DNA of 64,000 bases from Lysobacter gummosus (GCF_001442805.1 NZ_CP011131.1:5022001-5086000); one strand, 5' to 3'; counted from the stretch's first letter, positions 1 through 10,204 are shown. The notes: generated by a model from the sequence alone, not told the origin. Program-made: numbers and translations.

Positions 1-127
1 GCTGTCGGGATTCCACCTTCCGGGGGCTGCGTCTCAGAGGCTGCGATGTTCAGGACCGTTGATCGGGATGGGGCTTGGCTGCTTGGCTGGCCGTTGCACT
101 CGTAGCCGCTGCGGCGCGGCGGCTCGC

Positions 128-990
<863 letters not shown>

Positions 991-1309
991 CAACGGCAAC
1001 GGCAACGGCAAAAACAAAGGCGAAGCCGAAACACTGCAAAAGTGGAACCAAGCCAAAACAAAATCTCGGCAACGGCAACCACCACTACAACTGCAACAAC
1101 AACAGCAACAGCGCTGGCAACAGCCGTAGGCAACCGCAGCCGTGGCAGCAACAGCCGCAGCGCAAGCTTGCAACTTCAAGTGTCGTTTATCCGAAATGGC
1201 AACCGAAAGATGGAACCATCTTTCAAGGGCTAACAGCCGCAAAAGCTGCATCCCCAAGCGCGAATACCCACACGCCGAACACCAGATCCCAAAGGCCCCG
1301 AACGCGCCC
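991..1309. other. Gene-free low-complexity stretch
   Basis: This stretch is rich in CAA, GGCAAC and CAG runs and downstream of the lipase gene on the opposite strand. I see no convincing gene, promoter or RNA in it. Confidence 0.6.
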
Positions 1310-2248
1310 TCAGTACCCCGCCTTGTCCAAGGCCTTATCCGCCTCTTCCCGCCCCAACGCGATCAATTCCTTCGCCCGCCAGAACTCATAGAACTGACAC
1401 GCATCGCGCGGAATCCGGATCACCAGCTCCGGCGGGTCCAACGCCAACTGCACGCGCGCGATCTGCGCCTGCATCATGTCCAAGGAACGCGCCATCAACT
1501 CGCTGAAACTCAACTCGTGCGGCGCTTCCTCGCCCGGGGCGCTGGCCTCGGGCTGATAGCTGCGGCGGAACCAGCGCGCCAACAGCGACGGCGGCTTGAT
1601 CGACGCCACCTGCAAGGCCTGCGCCTTGTCGGCGCCGTTGTGATGCGCCAGCCCGCCGGGCGGCTGGTCGGGCCAGCCGTGCATGTCCACCGCGATCAGG
1701 CGCTGCGCATCGGACAGGCGTGTGGCGGTGATCGGCAACGGCGCCAGCAGGCCGCCATCGACCAGTTCGCGGCCGTGCAACTCGTAAGGGGTGAACACGC
1801 CGGGGATCGCGATCGAAGCGCGCACCGCATCCCACAGGTCGCCTTCGCGCAGCCATACCTCGCGCTGGCGCACCAGATCGACCGCGACCGCGGTGAAATC
1901 CACCGCCAGGTCTTCGATGCGCGGCTCGCCGGCGAGTTCGCGCAGCGCGTGCATCAAGCGCTCGCCGCGGAACAGCGCCGGCTGGCCGAACACCGGGTCG
2001 AGCAGCCGCAGCATGTCGGTGCGGCTCATGCTGTAGAGCCAGTCGCGATAGATGTCCATCTTGCCGGCGGCGAACAAGCCGCCGACCAGCGCGCCGCTGG
2101 AAGAACCGGCAACCGCGACGATGCGCAGCCCGCGCTCCTGCAGCGCTTCGATCACGCCGATCTGCGCCAGCCCGCGCGCGCCGCCCGCGCCCAGAACCAG
2201 CGCGACCGGTTCGCCGCTTTGGATGTGCGGGGCGTCGGCTCCGGCCAT
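1310..2248 (-). CDS. Patatin-like phospholipase (RssA/NTE family)
   Basis: A 312-residue lipid acyl hydrolase of the patatin fold. The oxyanion-hole segment GAGGARGLAQIGVIEAL lies near residues 21-37. The nucleophile elbow GSSSG follows at about 48-52, and the catalytic Asp sits in DGGLLAPLP near residue 166. The length fits bacterial RssA-type proteins. No signal peptide is evident, so it probably acts in the cytoplasm or at the inner face of the membrane. Its ATG shares one base with the stop codon of the upstream WYL regulator (TGATG), implying translational coupling and a two-gene operon. The true substrate (phospholipid, lysophospholipid or other ester) cannot be told from the sequence. 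Confidence 0.88.
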   Translation of the reverse strand: MAGADAPHIQSGEPVALVLGAGGARGLAQIGVIEALQERGLRIVAVAGSSSGALVGGLFAAGKMDIYRDWLYSMSRTDMLRLLDPVFGQPALFRGERLMHALRELAGEPRIEDLAVDFTAVAVDLVRQREVWLREGDLWDAVRASIAIPGVFTPYELHGRELVDGGLLAPLPITATRLSDAQRLIAVDMHGWPDQPPGGLAHHNGADKAQALQVASIKPPSLLARWFRRSYQPEASAPGEEAPHELSFSELMARSLDMMQAQIARVQLALDPPELVIRIPRDACQFYEFWRAKELIALGREEADKALDKAGY

Positions 2249-3216
2249 CAGTGACCGTAGTTGCTCAGCGCCAGTTCCAGCATCGACTTGGCCTGCTCGC
2301 GCAGCACCACCGGCTCGACGATCTCGGCGTCGCTGCCGTAATGCATCACGTCCATCAACAACTCGCGCCCGGCGCTGTAGGGCACCTTGAGCTCATAGCG
2401 GCCGTCGGGCAGGAAGCGCCCTTGCTGCTGCGAATGCCAGTGCTCGTCGGCGACCCAGCGCGCGGCCTTGGCGCTGAAGACGATGGTCGCCCAGCCCTTG
2501 GGCGCGCCGGAGAAAATGCCGTAGCTGGAGGCCAGGTGCTGATCGAGTTCTTCGTCGGCGACATCGCGGGCGATGGCCTCGCCGACCTTGGCCGCGCTGA
2601 TTCGATCGACCGAGAAACTGCGCAGCGCATCGCGCTCGTTGTCCCAGGCGTCGAGGTACCAGTTTTCGCGGTAATGGGTCAGCCGCTGCGGCGATACGCT
2701 GCGGCGCGTGCGCTCGTCGGTGGAACGGGCGCGGTATTCGAACGTGAGTTGCTTGCGATCGAGCACCGCGGTGGCGACGCAGCGGAACGCGGTTTCGTCC
2801 AGGCGCCGGGTGCGATGCGGAATCACCCGCACCCGCTCCACCGGCAGGCGGCGGCCGCCGGCGTGCTCGTCGAGAAGTTTTTCGATGCGCTGCTGCAACG
2901 GCGCCAGCGCATTGGACAGCACGCCGCCGCCGCTGCGCATCAGCAACTGCTGCGCGGCCAGCAACGAGTGCAGCTCTTCCGAGCTCAGCCACAGGCCGGG
3001 CAGCTCGAAACGGTCGCCTTCGCTGGTGTCGTAGCGAAACCCGGCCTCGCCGTTGCCGACCACCGGTGCCATCAGGTAGTCGCGCAGGTAGGCCAGATCC
3101 CGATAGACGGTCGCGCGCGAGCATTCCAGGTCTTCCTGGAGGCGCTGAACTGTGACCGGATACCTGGCCGCAGTGAGAATCCGGTGCAACGCGTGGATGC
3201 GTTCGATACGTTCCAT
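2248..3216 (-). CDS. YafY-type HTH/WYL-domain transcriptional regulator
   Basis: About 322 residues. An N-terminal DeoR-like winged helix spans roughly residues 1-60; its recognition region is VTVQRLQEDLECSRATVYRD. A WYL domain follows (ENWYLDAWDNERDALRSFSVDRI) and then a C-terminal WCX region. I start it at MERIERIHAL, where the family normally begins, although the frame stays open 14 codons further up (to 3258). WYL proteins usually sense nucleotides or other small ligands and control stress or defence genes. No defence genes are adjacent here. The nearest partner is the coupled patatin gene downstream, so regulation of lipid turnover or of its own operon is an inference only. Confidence 0.85.
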   Translation of the reverse strand: MERIERIHALHRILTAARYPVTVQRLQEDLECSRATVYRDLAYLRDYLMAPVVGNGEAGFRYDTSEGDRFELPGLWLSSEELHSLLAAQQLLMRSGGGVLSNALAPLQQRIEKLLDEHAGGRRLPVERVRVIPHRTRRLDETAFRCVATAVLDRKQLTFEYRARSTDERTRRSVSPQRLTHYRENWYLDAWDNERDALRSFSVDRISAAKVGEAIARDVADEELDQHLASSYGIFSGAPKGWATIVFSAKAARWVADEHWHSQQQGRFLPDGRYELKVPYSAGRELLMDVMHYGSDAEIVEPVVLREQAKSMLELALSNYGH

Positions 3217-3305
3217 GTCGGCGGGGTCTGGTCGAGGCGGTGGGGACACAACTAGCATGGCACCGGCCGCTGTCCGGCCGCCACCATCGAACTTAAGGAT
3301 CCTAC

Positions 3306-3890
3306 GTGATCAAGACCTCATTATCCGCAACACTGACCCCCGCGGTGCTGCTGCTCGGCCTGTGCGCGTCCGGCCTGGCCTGGGCCGGCCCGAAAGAAGA
3401 GGTCGTCGCCGCGGTCGATAAATTCCTCGCCGCGAAGACCTACCACGCCAGCATGAGCATGGGCCCCGGCCCGGGCACCGAAACCGACTTCGTCGCTCCC
3501 GACCGCATCCGCATCAAGATGGGCGCGATGGGCGAACAGATCATGATCGGCGACACCGCGTATCTGACGATACAGGGCAAGACCCGCAAGCAACCCTCGC
3601 CCGGCGGCGGCGTGGCGGCCACGCGCAGCCGCGACAAGATCCTCGGCAATCAGCAGACCCTGAAGGTGACGGCGCTGGGCGCCGAGACCATCGGCGGGGT
3701 GGCCACCAAGAAGTACAAAGTCGAGAACAGCCAACCCAAGTCCTCCTCGACCTTCTGGGTCGCGGCCAACGGTTATCCGGTGCAGGCGGTGAACGTCGCC
3801 GAAGTGTCCGGCAAGACGTACACCTCGACGTTGAAGTACTCGCGCTTCAACGATCCCAGTATCAAGATCGAAGCGCCGGCGGTGAAGTGA
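3306..3890 (+). CDS. Secreted hypothetical protein (LolA-like fold possible)
   Basis: A 194-residue protein starting with GTG; AAGGA at 3295-3299 is a good ribosome binding site. Residues 1-27 form a classical signal peptide ending AWA, so the mature protein is periplasmic or secreted. The mature part is Lys- and beta-strand-rich with no cysteine. Its pattern (MSMGPGPGTETDFVAPDRIRIKM..., GDTAYLTIQGK, FWVAANGYPVQAVN) resembles LolA/LppX-type outer-membrane lipid-binding folds, but I cannot confirm the family. It is transcribed divergently from the WYL regulator with 89 bases between the starts. Confidence 0.7.
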   Translation: MIKTSLSATLTPAVLLLGLCASGLAWAGPKEEVVAAVDKFLAAKTYHASMSMGPGPGTETDFVAPDRIRIKMGAMGEQIMIGDTAYLTIQGKTRKQPSPGGGVAATRSRDKILGNQQTLKVTALGAETIGGVATKKYKVENSQPKSSSTFWVAANGYPVQAVNVAEVSGKTYTSTLKYSRFNDPSIKIEAPAVK

Positions 3891-3944
3891 CATTAGACAC
3901 CTGCGCGGTCGCAGTGGCTGCGACCGCGCGGGCGTCCCGCGCAT

Positions 3945-4148
3945 TCAGCCGCCCACCCCGCGCATCGCTCCGGCCCACAGGTGCCAGAAGCACAAGGCCG
4001 CGGCACCCAATACCGCACATGCGACGGCGGCCGCGTACCAGCGATTGAATCCCGGACGGCGCGCGCGTTGTGCATAGCCGACCCAGGCCAGCAGCCCCGC
4101 CACCCAGATCGGTCCGCCGTAATAGGCGAACGCCAGCAAAAGCATCAT
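3945..4148 (-). CDS. Small two-helix membrane protein, unknown function
   Basis: 67 residues with two predicted membrane segments (about 1-22 and 38-58) separated by a basic loop QRARRPGFNRWY. A GGAG motif lies about ten bases before the ATG. No family is recognised. It stands alone, convergent with the secreted protein gene at 3306 and divergent from the molybdoenzyme operon. It could be a chance frame, but its hydrophobic/basic pattern argues for a real gene. Confidence 0.5.
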   Translation of the reverse strand: MMLLLAFAYYGGPIWVAGLLAWVGYAQRARRPGFNRWYAAAVACAVLGAAALCFWHLWAGAMRGVGG

Positions 4149-4257
4149 GCGTTACCGCTCCCTGGGCGCAACGTCGCAGTATCCCCGGCCTTGCGCGGCG
4201 ATGACAAGCGCCGCCGCCGCGCTCGCCTGATCGCGGCGCGATAGGCACAATGCCCCG

Positions 4258-7158
4258 ATGCGAGAGCACGCTCCCACCGAGCCAGCCATCGACCTGTCGC
4301 CTTCGCCCGGGGACGAGGTCAAGACCACGACCTGTTACATGTGCGCGTGTCGTTGCGGCATCAAGGTCTGGCTCGCCGACGGCAACATCCGTTACATCCA
4401 GGGCAATCCCGATCACCCGGTCAACCAGGGCGTGCTGTGCGCGAAGGGTTCGGCCGGGATCATGCAGCACTACTCGCCGGCGCGGCTGAGCAAGCCGCTG
4501 CTGCGCGTGGGCGAACGCGGCGCGGGCGAGTTCCGCGAGATCGAATGGGAGCAGGCGCTGGAGATCGCCGCCGGCTGGCTGGCGCCGATCCGCGAACGCA
4601 ATCCCGACGAGCTGGCGTTCTTCACCGGCCGCGATCAGTCGCAGGCGCTGACCGGCTGGTGGGCGCAGCAGTTCGGCACGGTCAACTACGCCGCCCACGG
4701 CGGGTTCTGCTCGGTCAACATGGCCGCTGGCGGTTTGTACACCCTGGGCGGTTCGTTCTGGGAATTCGGCGAGCCCGACTGGGAGCATTCGCGCTATCTG
4801 ATGCTGTGGGGCGTGGCGGAGGATCACGACTCCAATCCGATCAAGCTCGGCCTGGGCAAGTTGAAGGCGCGCGGGGCGAAGATCGTCGCGGTCAACCCGG
4901 TGCGCAGCGGCTATGGCGCGATCGCCGATGAGTGGATCGGGATCCGGCCCGGCACCGATGGCTTGTTCGCGTTCGCGTTGATCCACGAGTTGTTGAAGGC
5001 CGACCGGATCGACCTGGAATTTCTGGTGCGCTATGCGAATGCGCATTGGCTGGTGATTCGCAATCCGGGTGGCGCGGACGATGGCTTGTTCGCGCGCGAT
5101 GAGGAAGGACGCGCCTTGTGCTGGGTGCGCGGCCCTCACCCCGGCCCTCACCTCGCCGACGCCATCGACATCTCCCCCGCCGTCGTAGGCGAATACACCC
5201 TGCCCGACGGCCGCCGCGTGGTTCCGGTGTTCCATCTGCTGGCCGAACGCTATCTCGATCCGCAGTTCTCGCCCGACGCGGTGAGCGAACGCTGCGGCAT
5301 CCCCGCCGACACCATTCGCCGCATCGCGCGCGAACTCGCGCAAGCCGCATTCGACAACCCGGTAAAGCTGCCGATCGCCTGGGTGGACGCGCACGGCCGC
5401 GAACACAGCGAGATGATCGGTCGCCCCGTCAGCATGCATGCCATGCGCGGCATCAGCGCGCACAGCAACGGCTTCCACACATGCCGCGCGCTACACCTGC
5501 TGCAACTGCTGCTGGGCGCGGTGGATACGCCGGGTTCGTTCCGCTATCAACCGCCATTCCCGAAGCCGCTGCCGCCGCCGAACCGTCCCGGCAAACAACG
5601 CCAGGCCAACGGCGCGCTGGACGCGGCACCGCTCGGTTTCGTGCACGGACCGGAGGATCTGGTCGTGGACGAACACGGCCGGCCGCGCCGCATCGACCAC
5701 GCGTTCTCGTGGGCCTATCCGCTGTCCGCGCACGGCATGATGCACACCGTGATCCGCAACGCCTGGGCCGGCGATCCGTACAAGATCGACACGCTGATGA
5801 TGTTCATGGCCAACATGAGCTGGAATTCGGCGATGAACACCGCCCAGACCATCGGCTGGCTCACCGATCGCGGCAGCGACGGCGAATACCGCATTCCGCG
5901 CATCATCTACGCCGACGCCTACGCATCGGAGATGACCGCCTATGCCGACCTGGTGTTGCCCGATACCACTTATCTGGAACGCTTCGACGCCATCAGCCTG
6001 CTCGACCGGCCGATCTCCGACGCCGATTCGGCCTGCGATGCGATCCGGCATCCAATCGTAGATGCAGCGAGTCAGCGCCTGGGCAACGACCAGAAACCAA
6101 GAGACGTCCGCGGCTTCCAATCCGTCCTGCTGGACATAGGCGCCCGCCTGGGCCTTCCCGGCATGGTCCTGGAAGACGGCAGCCCGCGCTACCGCGACTA
6201 CGCCGACTACATCGTCCGCCACGAACGCGCGCCCGGCGTCGGCCTGCTCGCCGGCTGGCGCGGCGAGCACGGCGAACTGGAAGCCAAGGGCCCGCCCAAT
6301 CCCGAGCAACTGCAGCGCTACATCGAGCACGGCGGTTTCTGGCGCAGCCATGTGCCGGAGGCGGCGCGCTATTACAAGATGGCCAATCGCGCCTATCTGG
6401 ACTGGGCGCAGAAGATGGGATTTCTCGGCCACGCCGAAGCGATCACGCTGCAGCTGTATTCGGAGACCTTGCAGAAATTCCGCCTCGCCGCGCAAGGCCA
6501 CGGCCCGCGCCAGCCACCGGACGAGCACCGCCAGCGCGTGGCGACGTATTTCGATCCGCTGCCGATCTGGTACGAGCCGTTCGAAGGCGCGCAGGTCGAA
6601 GATTCGGCGACGCGTTTCCCGCTCAGCGCGGTCACCCAGCGGCCGATGTTCATGTACCACGCCTGGGGTTCGCAGAACGCCTGGCTGCGGCAGATCACCA
6701 CGCGCAATTATCTGTATCTGCATCCGGACACCGGCGCGCGCTTCGGACTGATTGATGCCGACTGGATCGCGGTGGAGTCGCATCACGGCCGCATCGTCGT
6801 CCAGGCCAGGTTCGCCGCCAACGTCCAGCCCGACACGGTCTGGACCTGGAACGCGATCGGCAAGCGCCGCGGCGCATGGCGCCTGTCCAAGGACGCGCCG
6901 GAAGCGAGCAAGGGGTTCCTGCTCAACCATCTGATTTCCGACATCACGCCCAAGGGCGACTACGCCAATGCCGATCCGGTCACCGGGCAGGCGGCGTGGT
7001 TCGACCTGCGGGTGACGCTGCGCAAGGCCGAGCCGGACGAAAGTACGGCGTCGGAGCGCGCGCAGACGCAGTCGCAACCGCAATTCGCGCCGCTCGCGTT
7101 CGAGCCGGCCGATAATCGCCCGCTTCGCTACGGCGCACAGTTCAGGAAGAACCGATGA
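4258..7158 (+). CDS. soeA: Molybdopterin-guanine-dinucleotide oxidoreductase, SoeA-like catalytic subunit
   Basis: A 966-residue member of the DMSO reductase superfamily. Near the N-terminus Cys26, Cys29, Cys33 and Cys61 (CYMCACRC ... VLCAKG) bind a 4Fe-4S cluster. The molybdopterin domains follow, with GGFCSVNMA at 149-157 (Cys151 is a candidate Mo ligand), LMLWGVAEDHDSNP and a C-terminal cofactor-binding domain (NYLYLHPDTGARFGL). There is no twin-arginine signal, so the enzyme should stay in the cytoplasm. That, together with the following iron-sulfur and DmsC-type membrane subunits, matches SoeABC sulfite dehydrogenases, which oxidise sulfite to sulfate and pass electrons to quinone. A polysulfide/thiosulfate reductase-like role is the main alternative. 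First gene of a four-gene operon. Confidence 0.8.
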   Translation: MREHAPTEPAIDLSPSPGDEVKTTTCYMCACRCGIKVWLADGNIRYIQGNPDHPVNQGVLCAKGSAGIMQHYSPARLSKPLLRVGERGAGEFREIEWEQALEIAAGWLAPIRERNPDELAFFTGRDQSQALTGWWAQQFGTVNYAAHGGFCSVNMAAGGLYTLGGSFWEFGEPDWEHSRYLMLWGVAEDHDSNPIKLGLGKLKARGAKIVAVNPVRSGYGAIADEWIGIRPGTDGLFAFALIHELLKADRIDLEFLVRYANAHWLVIRNPGGADDGLFARDEEGRALCWVRGPHPGPHLADAIDISPAVVGEYTLPDGRRVVPVFHLLAERYLDPQFSPDAVSERCGIPADTIRRIARELAQAAFDNPVKLPIAWVDAHGREHSEMIGRPVSMHAMRGISAHSNGFHTCRALHLLQLLLGAVDTPGSFRYQPPFPKPLPPPNRPGKQRQANGALDAAPLGFVHGPEDLVVDEHGRPRRIDHAFSWAYPLSAHGMMHTVIRNAWAGDPYKIDTLMMFMANMSWNSAMNTAQTIGWLTDRGSDGEYRIPRIIYADAYASEMTAYADLVLPDTTYLERFDAISLLDRPISDADSACDAIRHPIVDAASQRLGNDQKPRDVRGFQSVLLDIGARLGLPGMVLEDGSPRYRDYADYIVRHERAPGVGLLAGWRGEHGELEAKGPPNPEQLQRYIEHGGFWRSHVPEAARYYKMANRAYLDWAQKMGFLGHAEAITLQLYSETLQKFRLAAQGHGPRQPPDEHRQRVATYFDPLPIWYEPFEGAQVEDSATRFPLSAVTQRPMFMYHAWGSQNAWLRQITTRNYLYLHPDTGARFGLIDADWIAVESHHGRIVVQARFAANVQPDTVWTWNAIGKRRGAWRLSKDAPEASKGFLLNHLISDITPKGDYANADPVTGQAAWFDLRVTLRKAEPDESTASERAQTQSQPQFAPLAFEPADNRPLRYGAQFRKNR

Positions 7159-7219
7159 CTACCCGCACAACAATGTCCGCATCCATCGCTGCGTCCGGCG
7201 CATGCGCGCGAGGGGCTGC

Positions 7220-7417
7220 ATGAAGACGGTACGCGTGATCGCAGGCGTCGTGTGCATCGTGCTGGGCCTGTCGCTGTCGGCGCTGCTGGCGATGGTGGGC
7301 CTGGGCAACGGCACCGGCGCACCGGCCGCGATCTCGCTGATGCCCGGCGTGGCGGTCGGCCTGACCGTGCTCGCGGCCGGCGTGTGGATGGTCTACACCG
7401 GACTCAAGAAAACGTGA
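7220..7417 (+). CDS. Small two-helix membrane protein inside the molybdoenzyme operon
   Basis: 65 residues starting MKTVRVIAGVVCIVLGL, with AGGGG at 7211-7215 as ribosome binding site. An ATG six codons upstream (7202) is possible but has no such site. Two hydrophobic segments (about 5-25 and 37-58) are joined by a Gly-rich loop and followed by GLKKT. Its stop overlaps the GTG of the iron-sulfur subunit by four bases (GTGA), strong evidence that it is translated and belongs to the operon. I do not recognise a family. It may help assemble or anchor the complex (inference). Canonical soeABC or dmsABC operons have no gene at this place as far as I know. Confidence 0.72.
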   Translation: MKTVRVIAGVVCIVLGLSLSALLAMVGLGNGTGAPAAISLMPGVAVGLTVLAAGVWMVYTGLKKT

Positions 7418-8262
7418 CCGGCCTGCCGCCGCCGTCGAAGAAGAAACTCGGGTTGGTGATCGACCTGGACACCTGCGTGGGCTGTCACGCCTGCGCGGTG
7501 AGCTGCAAGGAGTGGAACGCGGGCGGTTTCGCCGCGCCGCTGACCGATGAGCAGCCCTACGGCAAGGAGCCGTCGGGCGTGTGGTTCAACCGCGTGCACA
7601 GTTACGAGGTCGCCGCGCAAGCCGCGCCGGTGGAAAGCCTGCCGATGGCCGATCCGGTACGCAGCTGCGGCACCGCGTCCGCCGCCGCGCCCGCATGCGG
7701 CAGCGCCAACGCCGCGCCGCAACCGGCGATGACCTTGCACTTCCCGCGCTCGTGCCTGCACTGCGAACAGCCGGCCTGCGTGACCGTGTGTCCGACCGGC
7801 GCCAGCTACAAGCGCGCAGAGGACGGCATCGTCCTGGTCGATGAGGACAAGTGCATCGGCTGCAAGCTGTGTTCCTGGGCATGCCCCTACGGCGCGCGCG
7901 AGTACAGCCCGGTCGAAGGGGTGATGAAGAAATGCACGCTGTGCATCGACCGTATCTACAACGAGAATCTGGAAGAGTCCGAACGCCAGCCGGCCTGCGT
8001 GCAGGCGTGTCCGACCCGCGCGCGCCACTTCGGCGATCTGGGCGATCCCGAATCGGCGGTGTCCAAGCTGGTCGCCGAACGCGGCGGCGTGGACCTGATG
8101 GCGTCGCTGGGCTATCAGCCGACCAACAAGTACCTGCCGCCGCGGCCGCGCCGCGATGGCGGCGGCAACGGCGATGGCGACAACGCTCCGGCCGCGGAAA
8201 CGCTGGACAGCAAGGCCTTGCCGCCGGTGCTGCGCTGGCTCGACAAGGTGTTGTCGCGATGA
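7414..8262 (+). CDS. soeB: Four-cluster ferredoxin-like electron-transfer subunit, SoeB-like
   Basis: 282 residues from a GTG start that overlaps the preceding stop by four bases. Four cysteine groups bind four 4Fe-4S clusters: CVGCHACAVSC near the N-terminus, CLHCEQPACVTVCP, CIGCKLCSWACP and CTLC...CVQACP. This is the DmsB/NrfC/PhsB arrangement. It wires electrons between the catalytic subunit and the membrane anchor encoded next. A 30-residue Ala/Pro-rich insertion with two extra cysteines (about residues 68-108) and a Pro/Arg/Gly-rich stretch near the C-terminus set it apart from DmsB. It has no signal peptide, consistent with a cytoplasmic complex. Confidence 0.85.
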   Translation: MTGLPPPSKKKLGLVIDLDTCVGCHACAVSCKEWNAGGFAAPLTDEQPYGKEPSGVWFNRVHSYEVAAQAAPVESLPMADPVRSCGTASAAAPACGSANAAPQPAMTLHFPRSCLHCEQPACVTVCPTGASYKRAEDGIVLVDEDKCIGCKLCSWACPYGAREYSPVEGVMKKCTLCIDRIYNENLEESERQPACVQACPTRARHFGDLGDPESAVSKLVAERGGVDLMASLGYQPTNKYLPPRPRRDGGGNGDGDNAPAAETLDSKALPPVLRWLDKVLSR

Positions 8263-8343
8263 GGTGTGCGGTTTGTTCGCTGCGCTCGCGCGTTCGCGCG
8301 CGGCAGGGCATCACGGCTACTGCGCCGACACAGGCGGGCTGAC

Positions 8344-9276
8344 ATGCATCCGGCATTTTCGGTCATTTTCTTCACCACGCTGTCGGGCGCGGGTTACGGC
8401 CTGATGGCCTGGATCGGGGCGATCGCGTTTTGCCGGTACGCCGAGGGTTCACCGATCGAGCCCATGCGTGTGTTCGCGTTCGCGATGTTGGCCGCGCTGG
8501 CTCTGGTCAGCGTCGGCCTGTTCGCTTCGACTTTGCACCTGGGCAAGCCGCTGCGCGCGTGGCGCGCGTTCTCGCAATGGCGCAGCTCGTGGCTGTCGCG
8601 CGAGGGCGTGATGGCCATCGTTACCTACGTGCCCGCACTCGGCCTGCTGCTGGGTGCAGTGCGCGAAAGCGGCGCGGCGATGCCGATGCTGCTGTCGGCG
8701 GGGGTGTCGGTGTGTGCGCTGATCACCGTGGTATGCACCGCGATGATCTACGCCTCGCTCAAGCCGATCCCCGCCTGGCGTCATCGGTTGGTGGTGCCGG
8801 CGTATCTGAGCTTCGCCCTGCTCAGCGGCGCGGCCTTGTTGCCGGTGTTGGCCAGCGTCCGCTTTGGCGGGTCGGTCGGCATCGTCGCGGTGATCGTGCT
8901 CGCGCCGCTGACCGCCGCTCTGAAGCTCGCCTACTGGCGCGCCATCGATCGCACACCGCTGCCGGTGAGCCGCGGCGACGCGGTCGGCCTGCCCGATCGC
9001 GAGTTGTCGGTGTTCGAACGCCCGCACACGGAAGACAACTACCTCACCCGCGAGATGGGCTACGTGCTCGCGCGCAAGCACGCGCGCAAGCTGCGCCTGC
9101 TCGCCCTGACGATGTTCGCCGCCGCGCCGCTGGCTCTGGCCCTGCTGGCTCTGGCTGTGCCGGCGCTGTCCTGGCCGGCGATGGCGCTGGCGGCGCTGTG
9201 CGTGCTGACCGGCGCGGTGGTCGAGCGCTGGCTGTTCTTCGCCCAGGCCAAGCATGTGGTGACGCTGTACTACTGA
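8344..9276 (+). CDS. soeC: DmsC-family membrane anchor / quinone-reactive subunit, SoeC-like
   Basis: 310 residues starting MHPAFSVIFFTTLSGAGYGL, with about eight hydrophobic segments. The motif FASTLHLGKPLRAWRAFSQWRSSWLSREG (residues 53 onward) is typical of DmsC-type anchors. The frame is open further upstream to 8266, but that extension is Arg-rich and not homologous in character. Its job would be to hold the SoeAB dimer on the inner membrane and exchange electrons with quinone. It lies 81 bases after the iron-sulfur gene and ends the operon. With the lack of export signals on its partners, it supports a cytoplasm-facing sulfite- or sulfur-compound-oxidising complex. Confidence 0.8.
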   Translation: MHPAFSVIFFTTLSGAGYGLMAWIGAIAFCRYAEGSPIEPMRVFAFAMLAALALVSVGLFASTLHLGKPLRAWRAFSQWRSSWLSREGVMAIVTYVPALGLLLGAVRESGAAMPMLLSAGVSVCALITVVCTAMIYASLKPIPAWRHRLVVPAYLSFALLSGAALLPVLASVRFGGSVGIVAVIVLAPLTAALKLAYWRAIDRTPLPVSRGDAVGLPDRELSVFERPHTEDNYLTREMGYVLARKHARKLRLLALTMFAAAPLALALLALAVPALSWPAMALAALCVLTGAVVERWLFFAQAKHVVTLYY

Positions 9277-9493
9277 GCGGCCGATGGTTGCGGCATTAGA
9301 CGACTTTAGACGGCTGTGCGTTTGGCCTTCGGATGCGTTAAAGCGCAATAGAACCAGACACTTACACGCAGCCATTGCACAAATCTGATGCCCCGAGCGG
9401 ATTAATCCAACCTATCCGGCGTGCGCCGCGTCGCAGGTCTGTAATCGGTTTCATGGCATTATCCTCAATCGTCCTTACAGCCCAATCCAGACG

Positions 9494-10168
9494 ATGCTCG
9501 GTGCCATCGGGCTCGCCCTGCTCGGCGCGCCACTGATCACATTGCCGACGCCCGCCTTCGGCGGCGACCCGATCCTGATCGCCATCGCCAGCGATCCGGT
9601 GCAACTGCGCCTGCACTGTTTCTCCACCCGCTGCGGCGACGAGGAATGGAAAGCGGCGATGGCGCCGACCCGGCGCGACCCGGTGATCGACCCGGCCGAC
9701 CTGCCGCCGCTGCGCAAGGTGGCCCTGCCCGGCCAGCAGCGCGTGATCGGCGGCGTCAGCGCGCCGGCGACTTCGCGCGAGAGCCGCGCCCTGTACTCCA
9801 ACGACTACCGCGTCGGCACCCGTTACGGCGTGCAGGCGCTGCGCGACGGTCCGACCCAGATCGGCCTGAGTTTCGGCGCCGGCTATCGCCTGGCGCCGCT
9901 GGCCGACGACGGCATCAACCGCCCCGGCGCGGTGTTCCGCGGCGAACTCAACCTGGGCCAGCGCATCAGCGATCGCGCCCGCTGGACTCAGCGCGTGCAG
10001 ATCGAAAGCGGCCGCGGCGACACTTTCGTCAAGCAGTCGGTGCGGCTGGACGTGGACGTGTGGCAGAACTGGAAACTGGAAACCGACTTCGCCATCCGCC
10101 ACGACAATCGCGGCGGCGGCGGCAGCGAGAGCGCGGAAAGTTCGATCGAGCTGATCCGGCGGTTTTGA
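9494..10168 (+). CDS. Secreted beta-rich hypothetical protein, possible outer-membrane protein
   Basis: 224 residues with an N-terminal export signal ending PAFG (about residue 23). Two cysteines (LHCFSTRCGDEEW) follow. From about residue 85 there are alternating strands (GTRYGVQAL, TQIGLSFGAGYRLAPL, GAVFRGELNLGQRISDRARWTQRVQIES, SVRLDVDVWQNWKLETDFAIRHD). The C-terminus ends in Phe, as in small outer-membrane barrels and DUF481-like proteins. The family is not certain. It is a single gene after the SoeABC operon, with 217 bases of promoter-sized space in front, and converges on hemC. Confidence 0.65.
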   Translation: MLGAIGLALLGAPLITLPTPAFGGDPILIAIASDPVQLRLHCFSTRCGDEEWKAAMAPTRRDPVIDPADLPPLRKVALPGQQRVIGGVSAPATSRESRALYSNDYRVGTRYGVQALRDGPTQIGLSFGAGYRLAPLADDGINRPGAVFRGELNLGQRISDRARWTQRVQIESGRGDTFVKQSVRLDVDVWQNWKLETDFAIRHDNRGGGGSESAESSIELIRRF

Positions 10169-10204
10169 TTCGCGCAGAGCAACGCACCCGCGGCGCAAGC
10201 AATT

